The notes under the pieces are model-generated. The model was not told the DNA's origin. It did not search any database and was given only the letters and a program-made list of their open reading frames with translations. Of a DNA stretch of 64,000 bases, positions 36,573 through 45,287 are shown in pieces. Position numbers and translations under genes: made by a program. The DNA lies in contig NZ_AUIK01000008.1 in NCBI RefSeq assembly GCF_000423665.1, forward strand, positions 527,025 through 591,024, given 5' to 3'. Every line of letters starts with the position of its first letter. Position 1 is the first letter of the stretch. Source of the DNA: Solirubrobacter soli DSM 22325. GTDB lineage: Bacteria > Actinomycetota > Thermoleophilia > Solirubrobacterales > Solirubrobacteraceae.

Positions 36573-36994
36573 ACCCCGGTGTCAGCTACACCGCGCTCGA
36601 GCCCGGATCGGAGGAGCGCTTCGTCTCCTTGCGCCGCGCGCTCGGCGTGACGACCTTCGGCATCAACCAGGTCATCCTCCGCCCCGGCCAGCGTGGCCGC
36701 ATCCACCGCCATACCGCGCAGGAGGAGGTCTACCTCGTCCTGGAGGGCACGCTCTCGCTGGTCTTCGAGGACGAGGTGAAGGAGCTCGGCAAGGGCGACA
36801 TCGCCCGCGTCGCGCCGGACGTCCGCCGCTACATCGCCAATCGGCACCCCGAGAACGTGCTGCTGATCGCGCTCGGCGGCGCGAACGAGCACGTCGGCCG
36901 CGACGGCGAGGCCTTCGCGGCCTGGGAGGACGACGAGCCGACCGCCCCGCAGGACCTGCCCCTCCCGCCTGACGAGCCGCTCAAGGGCGTCTAG
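36569..36994 (+). CDS. Cupin-domain protein
   Basis: 141 residues, a single cupin barrel. Motif 1 GRIHRHTAQEEVYLVLEG contains the His-x-His and Glu metal ligands, and motif 2 is DIARVAPDVRRYIANR, in which the usual last His is replaced. A metal may still bind. The function of such small cupins (isomerase, dioxygenase or ligand sensor) cannot be told from sequence. It is the last gene of the TetR-led operon and overlaps the convergent aldolase-like gene by 14 bp. Confidence 0.85.
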   Translation: MNPGVSYTALEPGSEERFVSLRRALGVTTFGINQVILRPGQRGRIHRHTAQEEVYLVLEGTLSLVFEDEVKELGKGDIARVAPDVRRYIANRHPENVLLIALGGANEHVGRDGEAFAAWEDDEPTAPQDLPLPPDEPLKGV

Positions 36995-37997
36995 CCTCGA
37001 CCGGCCAGCGCTCCACCGTCCCGTCGCCGTGCACCGCGTGCAGGGCGGCGTGGAGGTTGACCGTGGGGTCGACGTGGGCGGGGATGAGCAGGATCGCGTC
37101 GCCGACGGCCACAGGACTGTCCTCCGCCAGGCGCAATGTCGTGTGCTCGTCCGCCAAGCCGACCGCCTCGATCGACGGGTCGAGCGCCCGTGGGAGGCCG
37201 TACTCGGCCGAGAGCGCCTTCAGGCCGGCGTCGCAGACGGCGCGGGTGCCGTTGCGCGAGACGATCGTGGTGCGACAGGCGAGCGCCAGCTCGAACGGGA
37301 GGTCGAGCTGGTCGTAGCTCGCGTCCATCAGGACGTAGGAGCCGGCCTGGATCTCGTCGAGGTGGGTGGAGAGGTCGAACGTGCCCGTGCCGCCGCCTGA
37401 GACCAGCTCGCAGTCGAGGATCTCGCGCAGGCGGTCAAGGATCGTCGCCGCCCGCTCGACCTGCTCCTCGCGCGAGGGGCGCTCCGGCAGCAGGACGGCG
37501 TGGCCTTCGTAGCCCTGGAGGCCGCGGAACCGCGCTCCCGCCTGTTCCGCCAGCGTGACGATCGCGGCCTCGTCGCGCGGGTCGAGCCCGCAGCGGTCCT
37601 GGCCGACGTTGATCTCGATCAGGACCCGGCAGTCGATCCCCTCGAGGAGCTCGAGGTGACGCGGGCTGTCGATCGCGACCGTGACCCGCGCGCGCTCGGC
37701 GGCCCGGCGCAGCGAGGCCAGCCCGCCCGGGTCGGCGACCTCGTTCGCCACGAGGATGTCGTCGTGGAGCCCCGCTCTGGCGGCGACCTCGGCCTCCCAC
37801 GCGGTCGCGCACGTCACGCCCGTCGTGTCCCCGCCGGCGAGTTGCCGGCGCATCAGCTCCGGGCACTTGTGGGCCTTGAAATGCGGCCGCAGCCGGACGT
37901 CCGCGGCGGCCATGTTGCGCTCCGCCGCCTCGACGTCGACGACCAACGCGGGCGTCGCAAGGCCCGCTGTCGAGGAGAGCAACACATCGGCATTCAT
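36981..37997 (-). CDS. D-threonine aldolase/D-serine dehydratase-like PLP enzyme
   Basis: 338 residues, alanine-racemase fold type III. The PLP lysine lies in LRPHFKAHKCPEL (Lys about 41-44). The barrel includes FRGLQGYEGHAV and CELVSGGGTGTFDL, and the C-terminal metal-binding site is in LIPAHVDPTVNLH, a variant of the HxCD pattern of the DSD1/D-threonine aldolase family. It cleaves or dehydrates D-hydroxy amino acids; the substrate is unknown. It is separated by 34 bp from the divergent amidase gene. Confidence 0.85.
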   Translation of the reverse strand: MNADVLLSSTAGLATPALVVDVEAAERNMAAADVRLRPHFKAHKCPELMRRQLAGGDTTGVTCATAWEAEVAARAGLHDDILVANEVADPGGLASLRRAAERARVTVAIDSPRHLELLEGIDCRVLIEINVGQDRCGLDPRDEAAIVTLAEQAGARFRGLQGYEGHAVLLPERPSREEQVERAATILDRLREILDCELVSGGGTGTFDLSTHLDEIQAGSYVLMDASYDQLDLPFELALACRTTIVSRNGTRAVCDAGLKALSAEYGLPRALDPSIEAVGLADEHTTLRLAEDSPVAVGDAILLIPAHVDPTVNLHAALHAVHGDGTVERWPVEARRP

Positions 37998-38031
37998 CGC
38001 CGGGGGAGACTAATCGCTAGGGTCCGCATCC

Positions 38032-39483
38032 TTGGACGATCTCGCGTTCGTCTCGGCCGAGGAGACCGCCGCGCTCGTACGCACCGGCGATGCAAGCCCA
38101 CTCGAGGTGGTGGAGGCGGCGCTGCGTCGCATCGAGGCGCTCGATCCGGCGATCAACGCCTTCATCGAGGTCGACGCCGAAAAGGCTTTGGTGGCGGCCG
38201 CGGCGGTCGCGCCGGGTGACAGCGCGCCGTTCGCGGGCGTGCCGATCGCGATCAAGGGCAACATCGGTGTCCAGGGCTACGAGTCCAACAGCGGGTCGAA
38301 GTTCCTCGCCGGAAACCGGCCCGACCACAGCGCCTACCTCGTGCGGCGGCTGCGCGAGGCGGGCTTCGTGATCGTCGGGATCACGAACCTGCCCGAGTTC
38401 GCGATCCTGCCGACCACCGAGCCGCGGTACACCGGCGCGACGCGCAACCCGTGGGACCTGACGCGCACGCCCGGCGGGTCCAGCGGCGGCAGCGCGGCCG
38501 CGGTCGCCTCGGGCATGCTGCCGATCGCGCACGGCAACGACGGCGGCGGGTCGCTCCGCATCCCCGCCTCCGCGTGCGGCCTCGTCGGCCTCAAGCCGAG
38601 CCGCGGACGGGTGTCCGCCGGGCCGGATCTCGGCGACTCGTGGCTCGGCGCCAACGGGGTCCTCACCCGCACGGTCAGCGACACCGCGATCGCGCTCGAC
38701 GTCCTCGGCGGCTACGAGGTCGGCGACGCGAACTGGGCGCCGCGCCCGCTGGAGCCCTACGTGAAGTCGATGCGGCGCTCGCCCGGCAAGCTGCGCGTGG
38801 CGGTCACCGCCACCAACCCGTTCGACGCGCCCGTCGACGAGGAGGCGATCCACGGCCTGCGGGTCGGCGCCGAGCTGCTGGCCGCGCTCGGCCATGAGGT
38901 CGTCGAGGACGCTCCGTCCTGGCCGACCCCCGAGTCGTTGCAGGTGTTCATCAGCGTGTTCGGACCCGCGATCGCGCTCGCGATCGACGCCGGCGTGCGC
39001 CGCGCCGGCCGCGAGCCGGGCGAGGACGAGATCGAGCCGCTGTCGCGCGTGCTCTACGAGCAGTCGCGCTCGACGCCCGCCGTCGCCTACCTCGGCGCGG
39101 TCGCGCAGATGCAGGCGATCGCGCGCGGCCTGGTCGCGTTCTTCGCCGACTACGACCTGCTGATGACCCCGGGCCTGGCCGAGCGGCCGCTGAAGATCGG
39201 CGAGTGCAACGGGCTCGGCGAGGATCCGATGGCCGACCTCGAGCGCTCCGGGCTGTTCACGCCCTACACGTCGCTGTTCAACGTGACCGGCCAGCCGGCG
39301 ATCTCGATCCCGGTCGGCTTCGGCGCCGACGGCCTGCCCACCAACGTGCAGCTCGTCGGCCGCCCGCTCAACGAGGACCGGCTGCTCCAGGTCGCGCTGC
39401 AGATGGAGGCGGCGCACCCGTGGGCGCACCACCGGCCCCATCTACCAGAGCACGTCGGCGACGCGACGCGGGTTGACGCCTAG
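38032..39483 (+). CDS. Amidase-signature hydrolase
   Basis: 483 residues. The amidase-signature triad is intact: Lys in [11 protein letters not shown], and the cis-Ser and nucleophile Ser in [17 protein letters not shown], with [20 protein letters not shown] following. C-terminal [20 protein letters not shown] is also typical. It hydrolyses an amide or carboxamide; there is no GatB or GatC neighbour, so it is a stand-alone amidase rather than GatA. The only initiator that fits is TTG at 38032. Its end overlaps the convergent gene by 42 bp. Confidence 0.92.
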   Translation: MDDLAFVSAEETAALVRTGDASPLEVVEAALRRIEALDPAINAFIEVDAEKALVAAAAVAPGDSAPFAGVPIAIKGNIGVQGYESNSGSKFLAGNRPDHSAYLVRRLREAGFVIVGITNLPEFAILPTTEPRYTGATRNPWDLTRTPGGSSGGSAAAVASGMLPIAHGNDGGGSLRIPASACGLVGLKPSRGRVSAGPDLGDSWLGANGVLTRTVSDTAIALDVLGGYEVGDANWAPRPLEPYVKSMRRSPGKLRVAVTATNPFDAPVDEEAIHGLRVGAELLAALGHEVVEDAPSWPTPESLQVFISVFGPAIALAIDAGVRRAGREPGEDEIEPLSRVLYEQSRSTPAVAYLGAVAQMQAIARGLVAFFADYDLLMTPGLAERPLKIGECNGLGEDPMADLERSGLFTPYTSLFNVTGQPAISIPVGFGADGLPTNVQLVGRPLNEDRLLQVALQMEAAHPWAHHRPHLPEHVGDATRVDA

Positions 39484-40314
39484 GGCCTCGGCGTCCAGGG
39501 TCCCGCGCGACGACAGCATCTCCACCGCGAGCATCTGGGCGTCGTCCCACGTGACCAGCGAGGCCGGGCCGGCGAGCGTCTCCTCGGCCTGCAGCGCGGC
39601 CCGCAGGCCCGCGAGCGGGAGCGGGACCGTGCGGCGGCGGCGACCGCTCGCCGCCAGCACCATGCGGACGAACTCGCGCTGCGTCAGCGTCTCCGGCCCC
39701 GCCAGCTCATGGCGGGCGTGATGCTCCGGGACACGGTCGAGCGCGGCCAGCACGCAGTCGGCGGCGTCCTCGGCCCAGATCGGTTGGGTGCGGGCGATCC
39801 CGCGGCCGACCAGCGGGACGGCCGGCAGGTAGCCGAGGCGCTCCAGCCAGCGCAGGTGGCGGTCGCCGGGGGCGTAGACGAGCGAGTGGGCGAAGATCGT
39901 CGTCGCGATGCTCGACTCGGCCAGCGCCGCCGCGGCGAGCGCCTTCGCCCGCTGCATGCGCATCGGGTGATGCGGGGTGGCGCCGAGCGGCATGATCCAG
40001 ATGAAATGGCGCGCTCCCACCCGCTCGGCGGCGCGCAGCAGGCGCCAGGCGGCGAGGCCGTTGAGCTCCTCGACCGTGGCTCCCGGCTGGTCGCGAGCGC
40101 CGCCCGCGAGATGGATCACGGTGTCCACTCCGCGCAGGGCGTTGCGCCACGTGGCGGGCTCCGCGAGGTCGCCGATCGCCAACTGCACCCGCACCCGCTC
40201 GGGCCCCAGGCGGCGCGGGTCGCGCACCAGGCAGCGCACAGGGATCCCCCTCGCCGTGAGGCGGCGGACCACGGCGTGGCCCAGCAGTCCAGTCGCTCCG
40301 GTCAGCAAAAGCAC
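39442..40314 (-). CDS. NAD(P)-binding atypical short-chain dehydrogenase (NmrA/complex-I-39-kDa-like)
   Basis: 290 residues. Rossmann motif [14 protein letters not shown] at the N-terminus, then [11 protein letters not shown] and the substrate region. The usual Tyr-x-x-x-Lys is not present ([11 protein letters not shown] holds the lysine without the tyrosine), so it belongs to the atypical group that often acts as a redox sensor or accessory protein. Start is GTG at 40314. It is divergent from the ferredoxin gene, 32 bp apart. Confidence 0.82.
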   Translation of the reverse strand: MLLLTGATGLLGHAVVRRLTARGIPVRCLVRDPRRLGPERVRVQLAIGDLAEPATWRNALRGVDTVIHLAGGARDQPGATVEELNGLAAWRLLRAAERVGARHFIWIMPLGATPHHPMRMQRAKALAAAALAESSIATTIFAHSLVYAPGDRHLRWLERLGYLPAVPLVGRGIARTQPIWAEDAADCVLAALDRVPEHHARHELAGPETLTQREFVRMVLAASGRRRRTVPLPLAGLRAALQAEETLAGPASLVTWDDAQMLAVEMLSSRGTLDAEALGVNPRRVADVLW

Positions 40315-40346
40315 GATTGCCAGCAGCCTATGCGAGGATTAGCGCC

Positions 40347-40610
40347 ATGGCCTACGTCATCGCCGAGCCTTGCATCGGAACCAAGGACAACTCCTGCGTC
40401 GAAGTCTGCCCCGTTGACTGCATCCACCCGACGCCCGACGAGCCCGACTACGACAAGGTCGAGATGCTCCACATCGATCCCGAAGAGTGCATCGACTGCG
40501 ACGCCTGCGTCGAGGCGTGCCCGGTGGACGCGTGCTTCGCCGAAGACCAGCTCCCCGACGAGTGGGCGAGCTTCGCCGAGCGCAACGCGGCGTACTACGC
40601 CGGGAGATAA
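40347..40610 (+). CDS. Ferredoxin with two iron-sulfur clusters (7Fe/8Fe type)
   Basis: 87 residues. Cluster cysteines: Cys9, 17, 21, 25 in [17 protein letters not shown], and Cys48, 51, 54, 58 in [12 protein letters not shown], so up to two clusters, one 3Fe-4S or 4Fe-4S and one 4Fe-4S, in the typical actinobacterial FdxA arrangement. Electron carrier in the cytoplasm. The stop is followed with no gap by repeat copy B (40611-40663). The Mrp gene is convergent. Confidence 0.94.
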   Translation: MAYVIAEPCIGTKDNSCVEVCPVDCIHPTPDEPDYDKVEMLHIDPEECIDCDACVEACPVDACFAEDQLPDEWASFAERNAAYYAGR

Positions 40611-40663
40611 TCGAGGCAGGGCAGCCCCTCCGCCCCACCCCGATCATCCGACCTCGAGGCGCG
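40611..40663 (+). repeat. Repeated stem-loop element, copy B
   Basis: The 26-bp core (40625-40650) equals copy A at 19644-19669. The stem here is TCGAGG (40611-40616) with CCTCGA (40652-40657); the sequence AGGCGCG ends both copies. It starts one base after the ferredoxin stop and fills most of the 75-bp gap to the convergent Mrp gene, the only convergent pair in the window with a real gap. Confidence 0.7.
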
Positions 40664-40685
40664 TACGCCCGGCCGCGAGCCGGGC

Positions 40686-41831
40686 TCAGGCCATTGGCAG
40701 GGACATCCCCACGGGCTGTGGGGGTCCCGCCTGGACCACGTCCAGGACCGGCAGGTCGATCGGCTTGACGGGAGCGAGTGCGAGCAGCCCGCGCGCGGCG
40801 TGGCGGATCGCCTGGGCGGCCGGGTCGTCGGGATCGACCGCCACCAGCGGGATGCCGGCGTCCGCGTGGGCGCGCAGCGGCATCGTCAGCGGGACCTGGC
40901 CCACCAGCGGCACGTCGAGCTCGTCGGCCAGGCGCTGGCCGCCGCCCTCGCCGAAGATCGGGTAGCGGGTGCCGTCCGGGGCGGTGAAGCCGGACATGTT
41001 CTCGATCACGCTCGAGATCTCGAGGTTGACCTTGTCGGCCATCTGCGCCGCGCGGCGCGCGACCTTCTGGGCGGCGTCCTGCGGCGTGGTGACGATCATG
41101 AACGTCGCCTGCGGCAGCAGCTGCGAGAGCGTCATCGAGACGTCGCCGGTGCCCGGCGGCAGATCGATCAGCAGGTAGTCGAGCTCACCCCACGCGACGT
41201 CCTCCAGGAACTGCGTGAGCGCCTTGTGGAGCATCGGCCCGCGCCACACGACCGCCTCGTCCTCCTTGAGGAAGAAGCCGATCGAGATGACCTTCAGCCC
41301 GTGCGCCTCCAGCGGGAGGATCTTCTTCTCGGGCGAGACCTTCGGCCGCTGGCCGCCGAGCCCGAGCATGCGCGGGATCGAGTAGCCCCAGACGTCGGCG
41401 TCGAGCACGCCGACCTTCCTGCCCTCGGCCTGCAGCGCCGCGGCGAGGTTGACGGTCAGGGTCGACTTGCCGACGCCGCCCTTGCCGGAGCCGATGCAGA
41501 CGACGTTGTCGACCTGCGCGAGCGCGCCGGCGGGCAAGCCGTTCGGGCGGCCCAGCGTGCGCTGGAGGCCCTGCTTCTCGGCGTCGGACAGGACGTCGAA
41601 GCCGACGGACACGGCCGTCACGCCTTCGACGGACTTGACGGCGCTGGTCACGCCGGTCTGGAAGTGGCCTTTGATCGGGCAGCCGGGGGTCGTCAGTGAG
41701 ACCGTGACGTTGACGGCCCCCTGGTCAGAGATGTCAACGGAACGAACCATCCCGAGCTCCACGATGTTGCGGTGCAGCTCGGGGTCGATGACGACCTTCA
41801 GCGCCTCGAGAACCTGATCTCTCGTGGGCAT
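40686..41831 (-). CDS. mrp: Mrp/NBP35-family iron-sulfur carrier ATPase
   Basis: 381 residues. An N-terminal MIP18/DUF59 domain (1-90, TTPGCPIKGHF with Cys51) is fused to a P-loop NTPase with deviant Walker A GKGGVGKS (116-123), LLIDLPPGTGD and the ATP-sensing region VVWRGPMLHKAL. Mrp proteins scaffold or carry Fe-S clusters. The usual C-terminal CPxC cluster ligands are replaced by FTAPDGTRYP after NMSG, so cluster binding at that site is doubtful. Start ATG 41831; open sequence farther upstream is antisense to the regulator gene. Confidence 0.93.
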   Translation of the reverse strand: MPTRDQVLEALKVVIDPELHRNIVELGMVRSVDISDQGAVNVTVSLTTPGCPIKGHFQTGVTSAVKSVEGVTAVSVGFDVLSDAEKQGLQRTLGRPNGLPAGALAQVDNVVCIGSGKGGVGKSTLTVNLAAALQAEGRKVGVLDADVWGYSIPRMLGLGGQRPKVSPEKKILPLEAHGLKVISIGFFLKEDEAVVWRGPMLHKALTQFLEDVAWGELDYLLIDLPPGTGDVSMTLSQLLPQATFMIVTTPQDAAQKVARRAAQMADKVNLEISSVIENMSGFTAPDGTRYPIFGEGGGQRLADELDVPLVGQVPLTMPLRAHADAGIPLVAVDPDDPAAQAIRHAARGLLALAPVKPIDLPVLDVVQAGPPQPVGMSLPMA

Positions 41832-41854
41832 GCGACGTATTGTCGCAGGCGGGC

Positions 41855-42421
41855 TTACGCGGCCGCCAGGGGATGCCGTCTCGCAGCTCCCCCGAGGCGA
41901 GACAGCATCGCCCAGCGACGGGCCTCGAGCCACTCCGGCTCCAGGCCGAGCGTGACCGCGATCTCGCGCGGGTCCACCCCGTGCGCGAGCATCCCGAGGA
42001 TCGGCAGATCGCCCTCGTCGAGCCGCTCCCCGAGCGCCCGCAAAGCGCGGCTGTCCAACGGCGTGTCGGTGCCGTCGCGCAGCGCGTCGAGCAGCACGCG
42101 CGGTGCCGTGGCCTTCGGCAGCACACCCTCCGCGCCGGCGATCACGGCGCGCACCGCCAGACCGGCGTCGGCGAACGCGGAGTAGATGATGATCCGCGGT
42201 GGCGTGGGAAGGGCGCGGGTGCGCAGACACAGCGAGAGGCCGTCATCGTCGGGCAGGTGGAGGTCCACCAGCGCGACCTGCGGCTGCGTGTCGGCGATCG
42301 CCTCGAACCCTTCGCGCGCCGTGGCGGCCGTCGCGGCCACGCGCAGACCGTCCTCGTCCTCGACCAGGCCCCGCAACCCAGCGCGAACAGCGGGGTGATC
42401 GTCGACAAGCACGATGTCCAT
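41855..42421 (-). CDS. Response-regulator-like protein with degenerate output domain
   Basis: 188 residues. A complete receiver domain: acidic pocket VLVDDHP, phospho-Asp at LVDLHLP (Asp53), Thr/Ser region IIIYSAFADA and Lys at VLPKAT. The C-terminal 55 residues resemble a worn NarL helix-turn-helix (LPILGMLAHGVDPREIAVTLGL) that is shorter and lacks the usual recognition helix end, so DNA binding is uncertain. An in-frame ATG at 42457 would add 12 residues. It is near the NarL/kinase pair and on the same strand, so it may be a second output of that kinase. Confidence 0.82.
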   Translation of the reverse strand: MDIVLVDDHPAVRAGLRGLVEDEDGLRVAATAATAREGFEAIADTQPQVALVDLHLPDDDGLSLCLRTRALPTPPRIIIYSAFADAGLAVRAVIAGAEGVLPKATAPRVLLDALRDGTDTPLDSRALRALGERLDEGDLPILGMLAHGVDPREIAVTLGLEPEWLEARRWAMLSRLGGAARRHPLAAA

Positions 42422-42492
42422 CCGAACAGGATCGGGATGGACCGGCGTCCGGTCCATCCGGGGGATCCCCCAATGTCGGGTGGAGACTCCCC

Positions 42493-43152
42493 CTACGGCT
42501 CGACGAGGCCGCGCCGGATGGCGTAGCGGACGAGCTCCACGCGGTCGCGCATGCCGAGCTTGGCGAGGATGTTCGTGCGGTGGCGCTCGACCGTCTTCTC
42601 GCTCAGCACGAGGTCGGCGGCGATCTCGCGCGTCGTGCGCGCCTCGGCGATCAGCTTGACGATCTCGACCTCGCGCGGGGTCAACGGGTCGTCCGAGGGC
42701 GTCTCGCCGCGGCGCGCGCGCTCGACGAAGTCCTTCATCAACGACCGCACGGCGCCCGGGTACAGGAACGGCTCTCCGCGCATCGTCGCCCGGCAGGCCT
42801 CGACGAGGTCGCGGTCGGCGACGCTCTTGAGCACGTAGCCGGACGCGCCCGCCCGCAGCGCCTCGAACAGGTACTGCTCGTTGTCGTGCATGCTCAGGAT
42901 CAGCACGCGCAGGTCGTCGCGGCGGTTCGTGAGCTCGCGCGCGGCCTGCAGGCCGGTCATACGCGGCATCGAGATGTCGAGCACGGCCAGGTCGACCTCC
43001 GGGTTCATCCCGAGCTCGACCGCCTCGGCTCCGTCACCCGCCTCGGCGACCACGCGCAGGTCCGGCTCGCCCTCGAGCACGAGCCGCAGCCCGCGGCGGA
43101 CGACCGCGTGATCGTCGGCGAGCAGGATGCGGGTGTGCAGTGATTGCGTCAT
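42493..43152 (-). CDS. NarL/LuxR-family response regulator
   Basis: 219 residues. Receiver: LLADDHAVVRRG (Asp13-14), phospho-Asp59 in AVLDISMPRM, and LKS lysine. The C-terminal LuxR helix-turn-helix is complete: LTPREVEIVKLIAEARTTRE then IAADLVLSEKTVERHR and NILAKLGMRDR. The start overlaps the kinase stop (TCAT on the plus strand), so the pair is translationally coupled and forms a two-component system. Confidence 0.95.
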   Translation of the reverse strand: MTQSLHTRILLADDHAVVRRGLRLVLEGEPDLRVVAEAGDGAEAVELGMNPEVDLAVLDISMPRMTGLQAARELTNRRDDLRVLILSMHDNEQYLFEALRAGASGYVLKSVADRDLVEACRATMRGEPFLYPGAVRSLMKDFVERARRGETPSDDPLTPREVEIVKLIAEARTTREIAADLVLSEKTVERHRTNILAKLGMRDRVELVRYAIRRGLVEP

Positions 43153-44114
43153 GCGGGAAGGTCGAGGGTGACACGGGCGCCGCCCATCGGACTCGGCCCG
43201 AGCTTCAACGAGGCGCCGATCAGCACCGCCCGCTCGCGCATGCCGCGCACGCCGCCACCCTCGGTGCCGTGGCGCGGGAAGCCGTGGCCGTCGTCGTCGA
43301 CCTCCAGGCGCGGCTTGCCGCCGGAGAGCGCGAGGTTGACCGTCGCCCGCTTGGCCCCCGAGTGACGCGCGACGTTGGTCAACGCCTCCTGGGCGACGCG
43401 GTAGAGGACGAGCTCGGCGTCGCCGCTGAACTCCGGCAGGCCGGGCTGGACGTGCACGTCGACCTCGAGCTCGGAGTGCTCGGCGACGCGCTCGCCGAGC
43501 ACGAGCAACGCGCTCGCGAGGCCGAGGTCGTCGAGCGCCTCCGGGCGCAGCATCCGGGCGATCCGGCGGATCTCCTCGAGGCTGTCGCGCGCGGTCTCCT
43601 GCGCCTCGAGCACCCGCTCGCGGTCAGGCTCGGGCATGTCGCGCGCGGCGCGGCCGAGCTGCAGGACGACCCCGGTCAGCGACTGCCCGACGCCGTCGTG
43701 GAGCTCCTGCGCCACCCGCAGCCGCTCGCCCTCCTGCGCGGCGAGCGCGCGGGCGACGCTGTCGCGCCGCTCCGCTTCGAGCCGTTCGAGCATCTCGTTG
43801 AACGCCGCGGCCAGCTCGGCGGCGTCCGAGTCGCCGCCACCGACATCGAGCCGATTGCCGGGCTCGAGCGGGTCGATGTGGCGGGCGAAGGCGGTCAGCT
43901 GGCGTAACGGCGCCAGCGCGCGCCGGATCAGCAGCAGGTTGATCGCGAGCATCAGCGCCAGGCCGCCGGCGAAGATCGACAGCTCGCGCACGGCGACGTC
44001 CTCCGCCTTGGGGGAGAACACGAGCGCCGTGATCGTGCACGCCGCGGCCAGCACGGCCGCGTTGCCGATGGCGAGGCGCCAGAAGAGCGCTGGACCGCGA
44101 GAGGGTGCGAACAC
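43149..44114 (-). CDS. Sensor histidine kinase (HisKA_3 type)
   Basis: 321 residues from GTG 44114. Two membrane segments (about 9-30 and 45-65) frame a very short external loop, so sensing is probably within the membrane or cytoplasm. HAMP follows (RRALAPLRQLTAFARHID). The dimerisation helix has the phospho-His in VAQELHDGVGQSLTGVV, and the GHKL ATPase has VAQEALTNVARHSGA (N box) and DDDGHGF (G box). It pairs with the NarL regulator. The frame is open further upstream to 44246 but without supporting sequence. Confidence 0.92.
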   Translation of the reverse strand: MFAPSRGPALFWRLAIGNAAVLAAACTITALVFSPKAEDVAVRELSIFAGGLALMLAINLLLIRRALAPLRQLTAFARHIDPLEPGNRLDVGGGDSDAAELAAAFNEMLERLEAERRDSVARALAAQEGERLRVAQELHDGVGQSLTGVVLQLGRAARDMPEPDRERVLEAQETARDSLEEIRRIARMLRPEALDDLGLASALLVLGERVAEHSELEVDVHVQPGLPEFSGDAELVLYRVAQEALTNVARHSGAKRATVNLALSGGKPRLEVDDDGHGFPRHGTEGGGVRGMRERAVLIGASLKLGPSPMGGARVTLDLPA

Positions 44115-44495
44115 GGACCTCAGTCTGACTGTTGGATTCGGGCGCCACCGGCACGCCAACCGAAGCGTGCTCGAGGGGGTCTGGCCGCGAGCACGCCGCC
44201 AGTGAGACGGTCGGCAATGCCGGTGGGCCCTACGTCCATGTCGCACCAGGAAGGATGGCGGTCGCGGGCGGTCCTGCCCATAGGGGGAAACCCGTAAATG
44301 AGAGTGGGGGGAGTCCCCTTCGGCCTCGTTAAAGACCGACGCCGCACCCCGAGGGGCACGGCGACGGTTGAGGGAGGAGAGGGTGCTGCACCCGCTCGGC
44401 GAGATATGAGGCCAAACGGGTCCTACCGGCGGGATATGAGGCCGGGAGGCTTACCCGACGCCGCTCTCCAAGGCGGCGTGCGGGGGAAATCGGTC
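44115..44495. other. Gene-free interval with direct repeats and a hairpin
   Basis: 381 bp upstream of the kinase gene and downstream of the H1-like gene, with no convincing gene on either strand. GATATGAGGCC occurs twice (44403-44413 and 44433-44443), exactly 30 bp apart and so about three helical turns, which suits two copies of a DNA-binding protein on one face. Reading leftward these lie about 300 bp upstream of the kinase start. A hairpin at 44458-44479 belongs to the neighbouring gene's end. Confidence 0.45.
44458..44479 (-). terminator. Hairpin after the histone-like gene
   Basis: ACGCCGC (44458-44464), 8-base loop, GCGGCGT (44473-44479), lying 17 bp beyond the stop codon of the leftward gene at 44496. 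No T run is evident. Confidence 0.5.
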
Positions 44496-45095
44496 CTAAA
44501 CCAGCGCGGTGATCCGCTCCTTGGCGACGTTGCCGACCGTGCGCGTCGTCGAGATGACGCGGCCGGTGACGGCGTCGACGCCGCGCGTGGCGTCCTTCTC
44601 CACGGCGTTGCGGTTGCGGCGCACGACGCGCTCGAGGCGCGTGCGGGCCTTCTTGACGTCGCGCTCGAGCTGGTTGCGCGAGGTGGTGCCGCGGCGCTCG
44701 TAGCGGGCCTGGAGCTTCTCCAGCTCGCGGACGGCCTTCTTGCGGGTGCCGAAGGTGTCGGCGACCGTGCCGGCGGCGCCGACGACGCGGTCACGCGCCT
44801 CGAGCGTCGCGCCCACGTAGGTCAGCGCGGCGCGCTCGACGAGCGACTTGCCCTGCTCCGCCGTGGTGCGGGCGGCGCGGACGTTGGCCTTCGCGGCGTC
44901 ACGCGTCTCGTTGCGGGCGACGGTCCGGGCACGACGCCCGGTCGCCTTCGAGGGCGCCTTGGCGGTCGTCGTGCGACGCGCGGCCGGCTTGCGCTTACGA
45001 GCGGCCGGCTTCTTGGCCGTCGCCGTCGCGGCAGGCTTGCTCGCAGGAGTCGCGTTCGTGGTCGTGGTGGTCGTGGTGGTATCGGAATCGGCCAT
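44496..45095 (-). CDS. Histone-H1-like Lys/Ala-rich protein with helical C-terminus
   Basis: 199 residues. The N-terminal 60 residues are low complexity: a poly-Thr run, then Ala/Lys/Pro/Arg repeats (AKKPAARKRKPAARRTTTAK) like eukaryotic H1 tails and the C-terminal tail of mycobacterial HupB. The rest is predicted helix (ERAALTYVGATLEARDRVVG and RNQLERDVKKARTRLERVVR) resembling phasin/apolipoprotein-like coiled coils. It probably binds nucleic acid or coats polyester granules; both fit and neither is proven. A 9-bp inverted repeat sits in its leader. Confidence 0.72.
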   Translation of the reverse strand: MADSDTTTTTTTTNATPASKPAATATAKKPAARKRKPAARRTTTAKAPSKATGRRARTVARNETRDAAKANVRAARTTAEQGKSLVERAALTYVGATLEARDRVVGAAGTVADTFGTRKKAVRELEKLQARYERRGTTSRNQLERDVKKARTRLERVVRRNRNAVEKDATRGVDAVTGRVISTTRTVGNVAKERITALV

Positions 45096-45133
45096 GTGGC
45101 TCTTTTCCCCCTGCCCTGTGGGTTACGAAACTT

Positions 45134-45156
45134 TGTTCGCCTACAAGAGGCGAACA
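45134..45156 (-). promoter_or_regulatory. Inverted repeat in the leader of the histone-like gene
   Basis: TGTTCGCCT (45134-45142), loop ACAAG, AGGCGAACA (45148-45156): a perfect 9-bp stem 39 bp upstream of the start codon. Either an operator for a dimeric repressor or a leader hairpin. The surrounding 192-bp gap (45096-45287) is distinctly less GC-rich than the genes and probably holds the promoter. Confidence 0.5.
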
Positions 45157-45287
45157 CTTGTACGTAAACCGATGCACTGGACGGGTTACATCAGCTTGTG
45201 ACAACTTTGTATCACAGGCGGGAGCCGAGCGCGTAAACGGGCCGTAAAACGGCTTCTGACTTTGTGCTGATCAGAACGCAGGTTCGG

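Noticed and set aside
19220..40647. Minus-strand frames starting with the same peptide MIGVGRRGC in both repeat copies.
   Set aside because: The shared peptide merely translates the 26-bp repeated core; the rest of the two frames is unrelated antisense of real genes.
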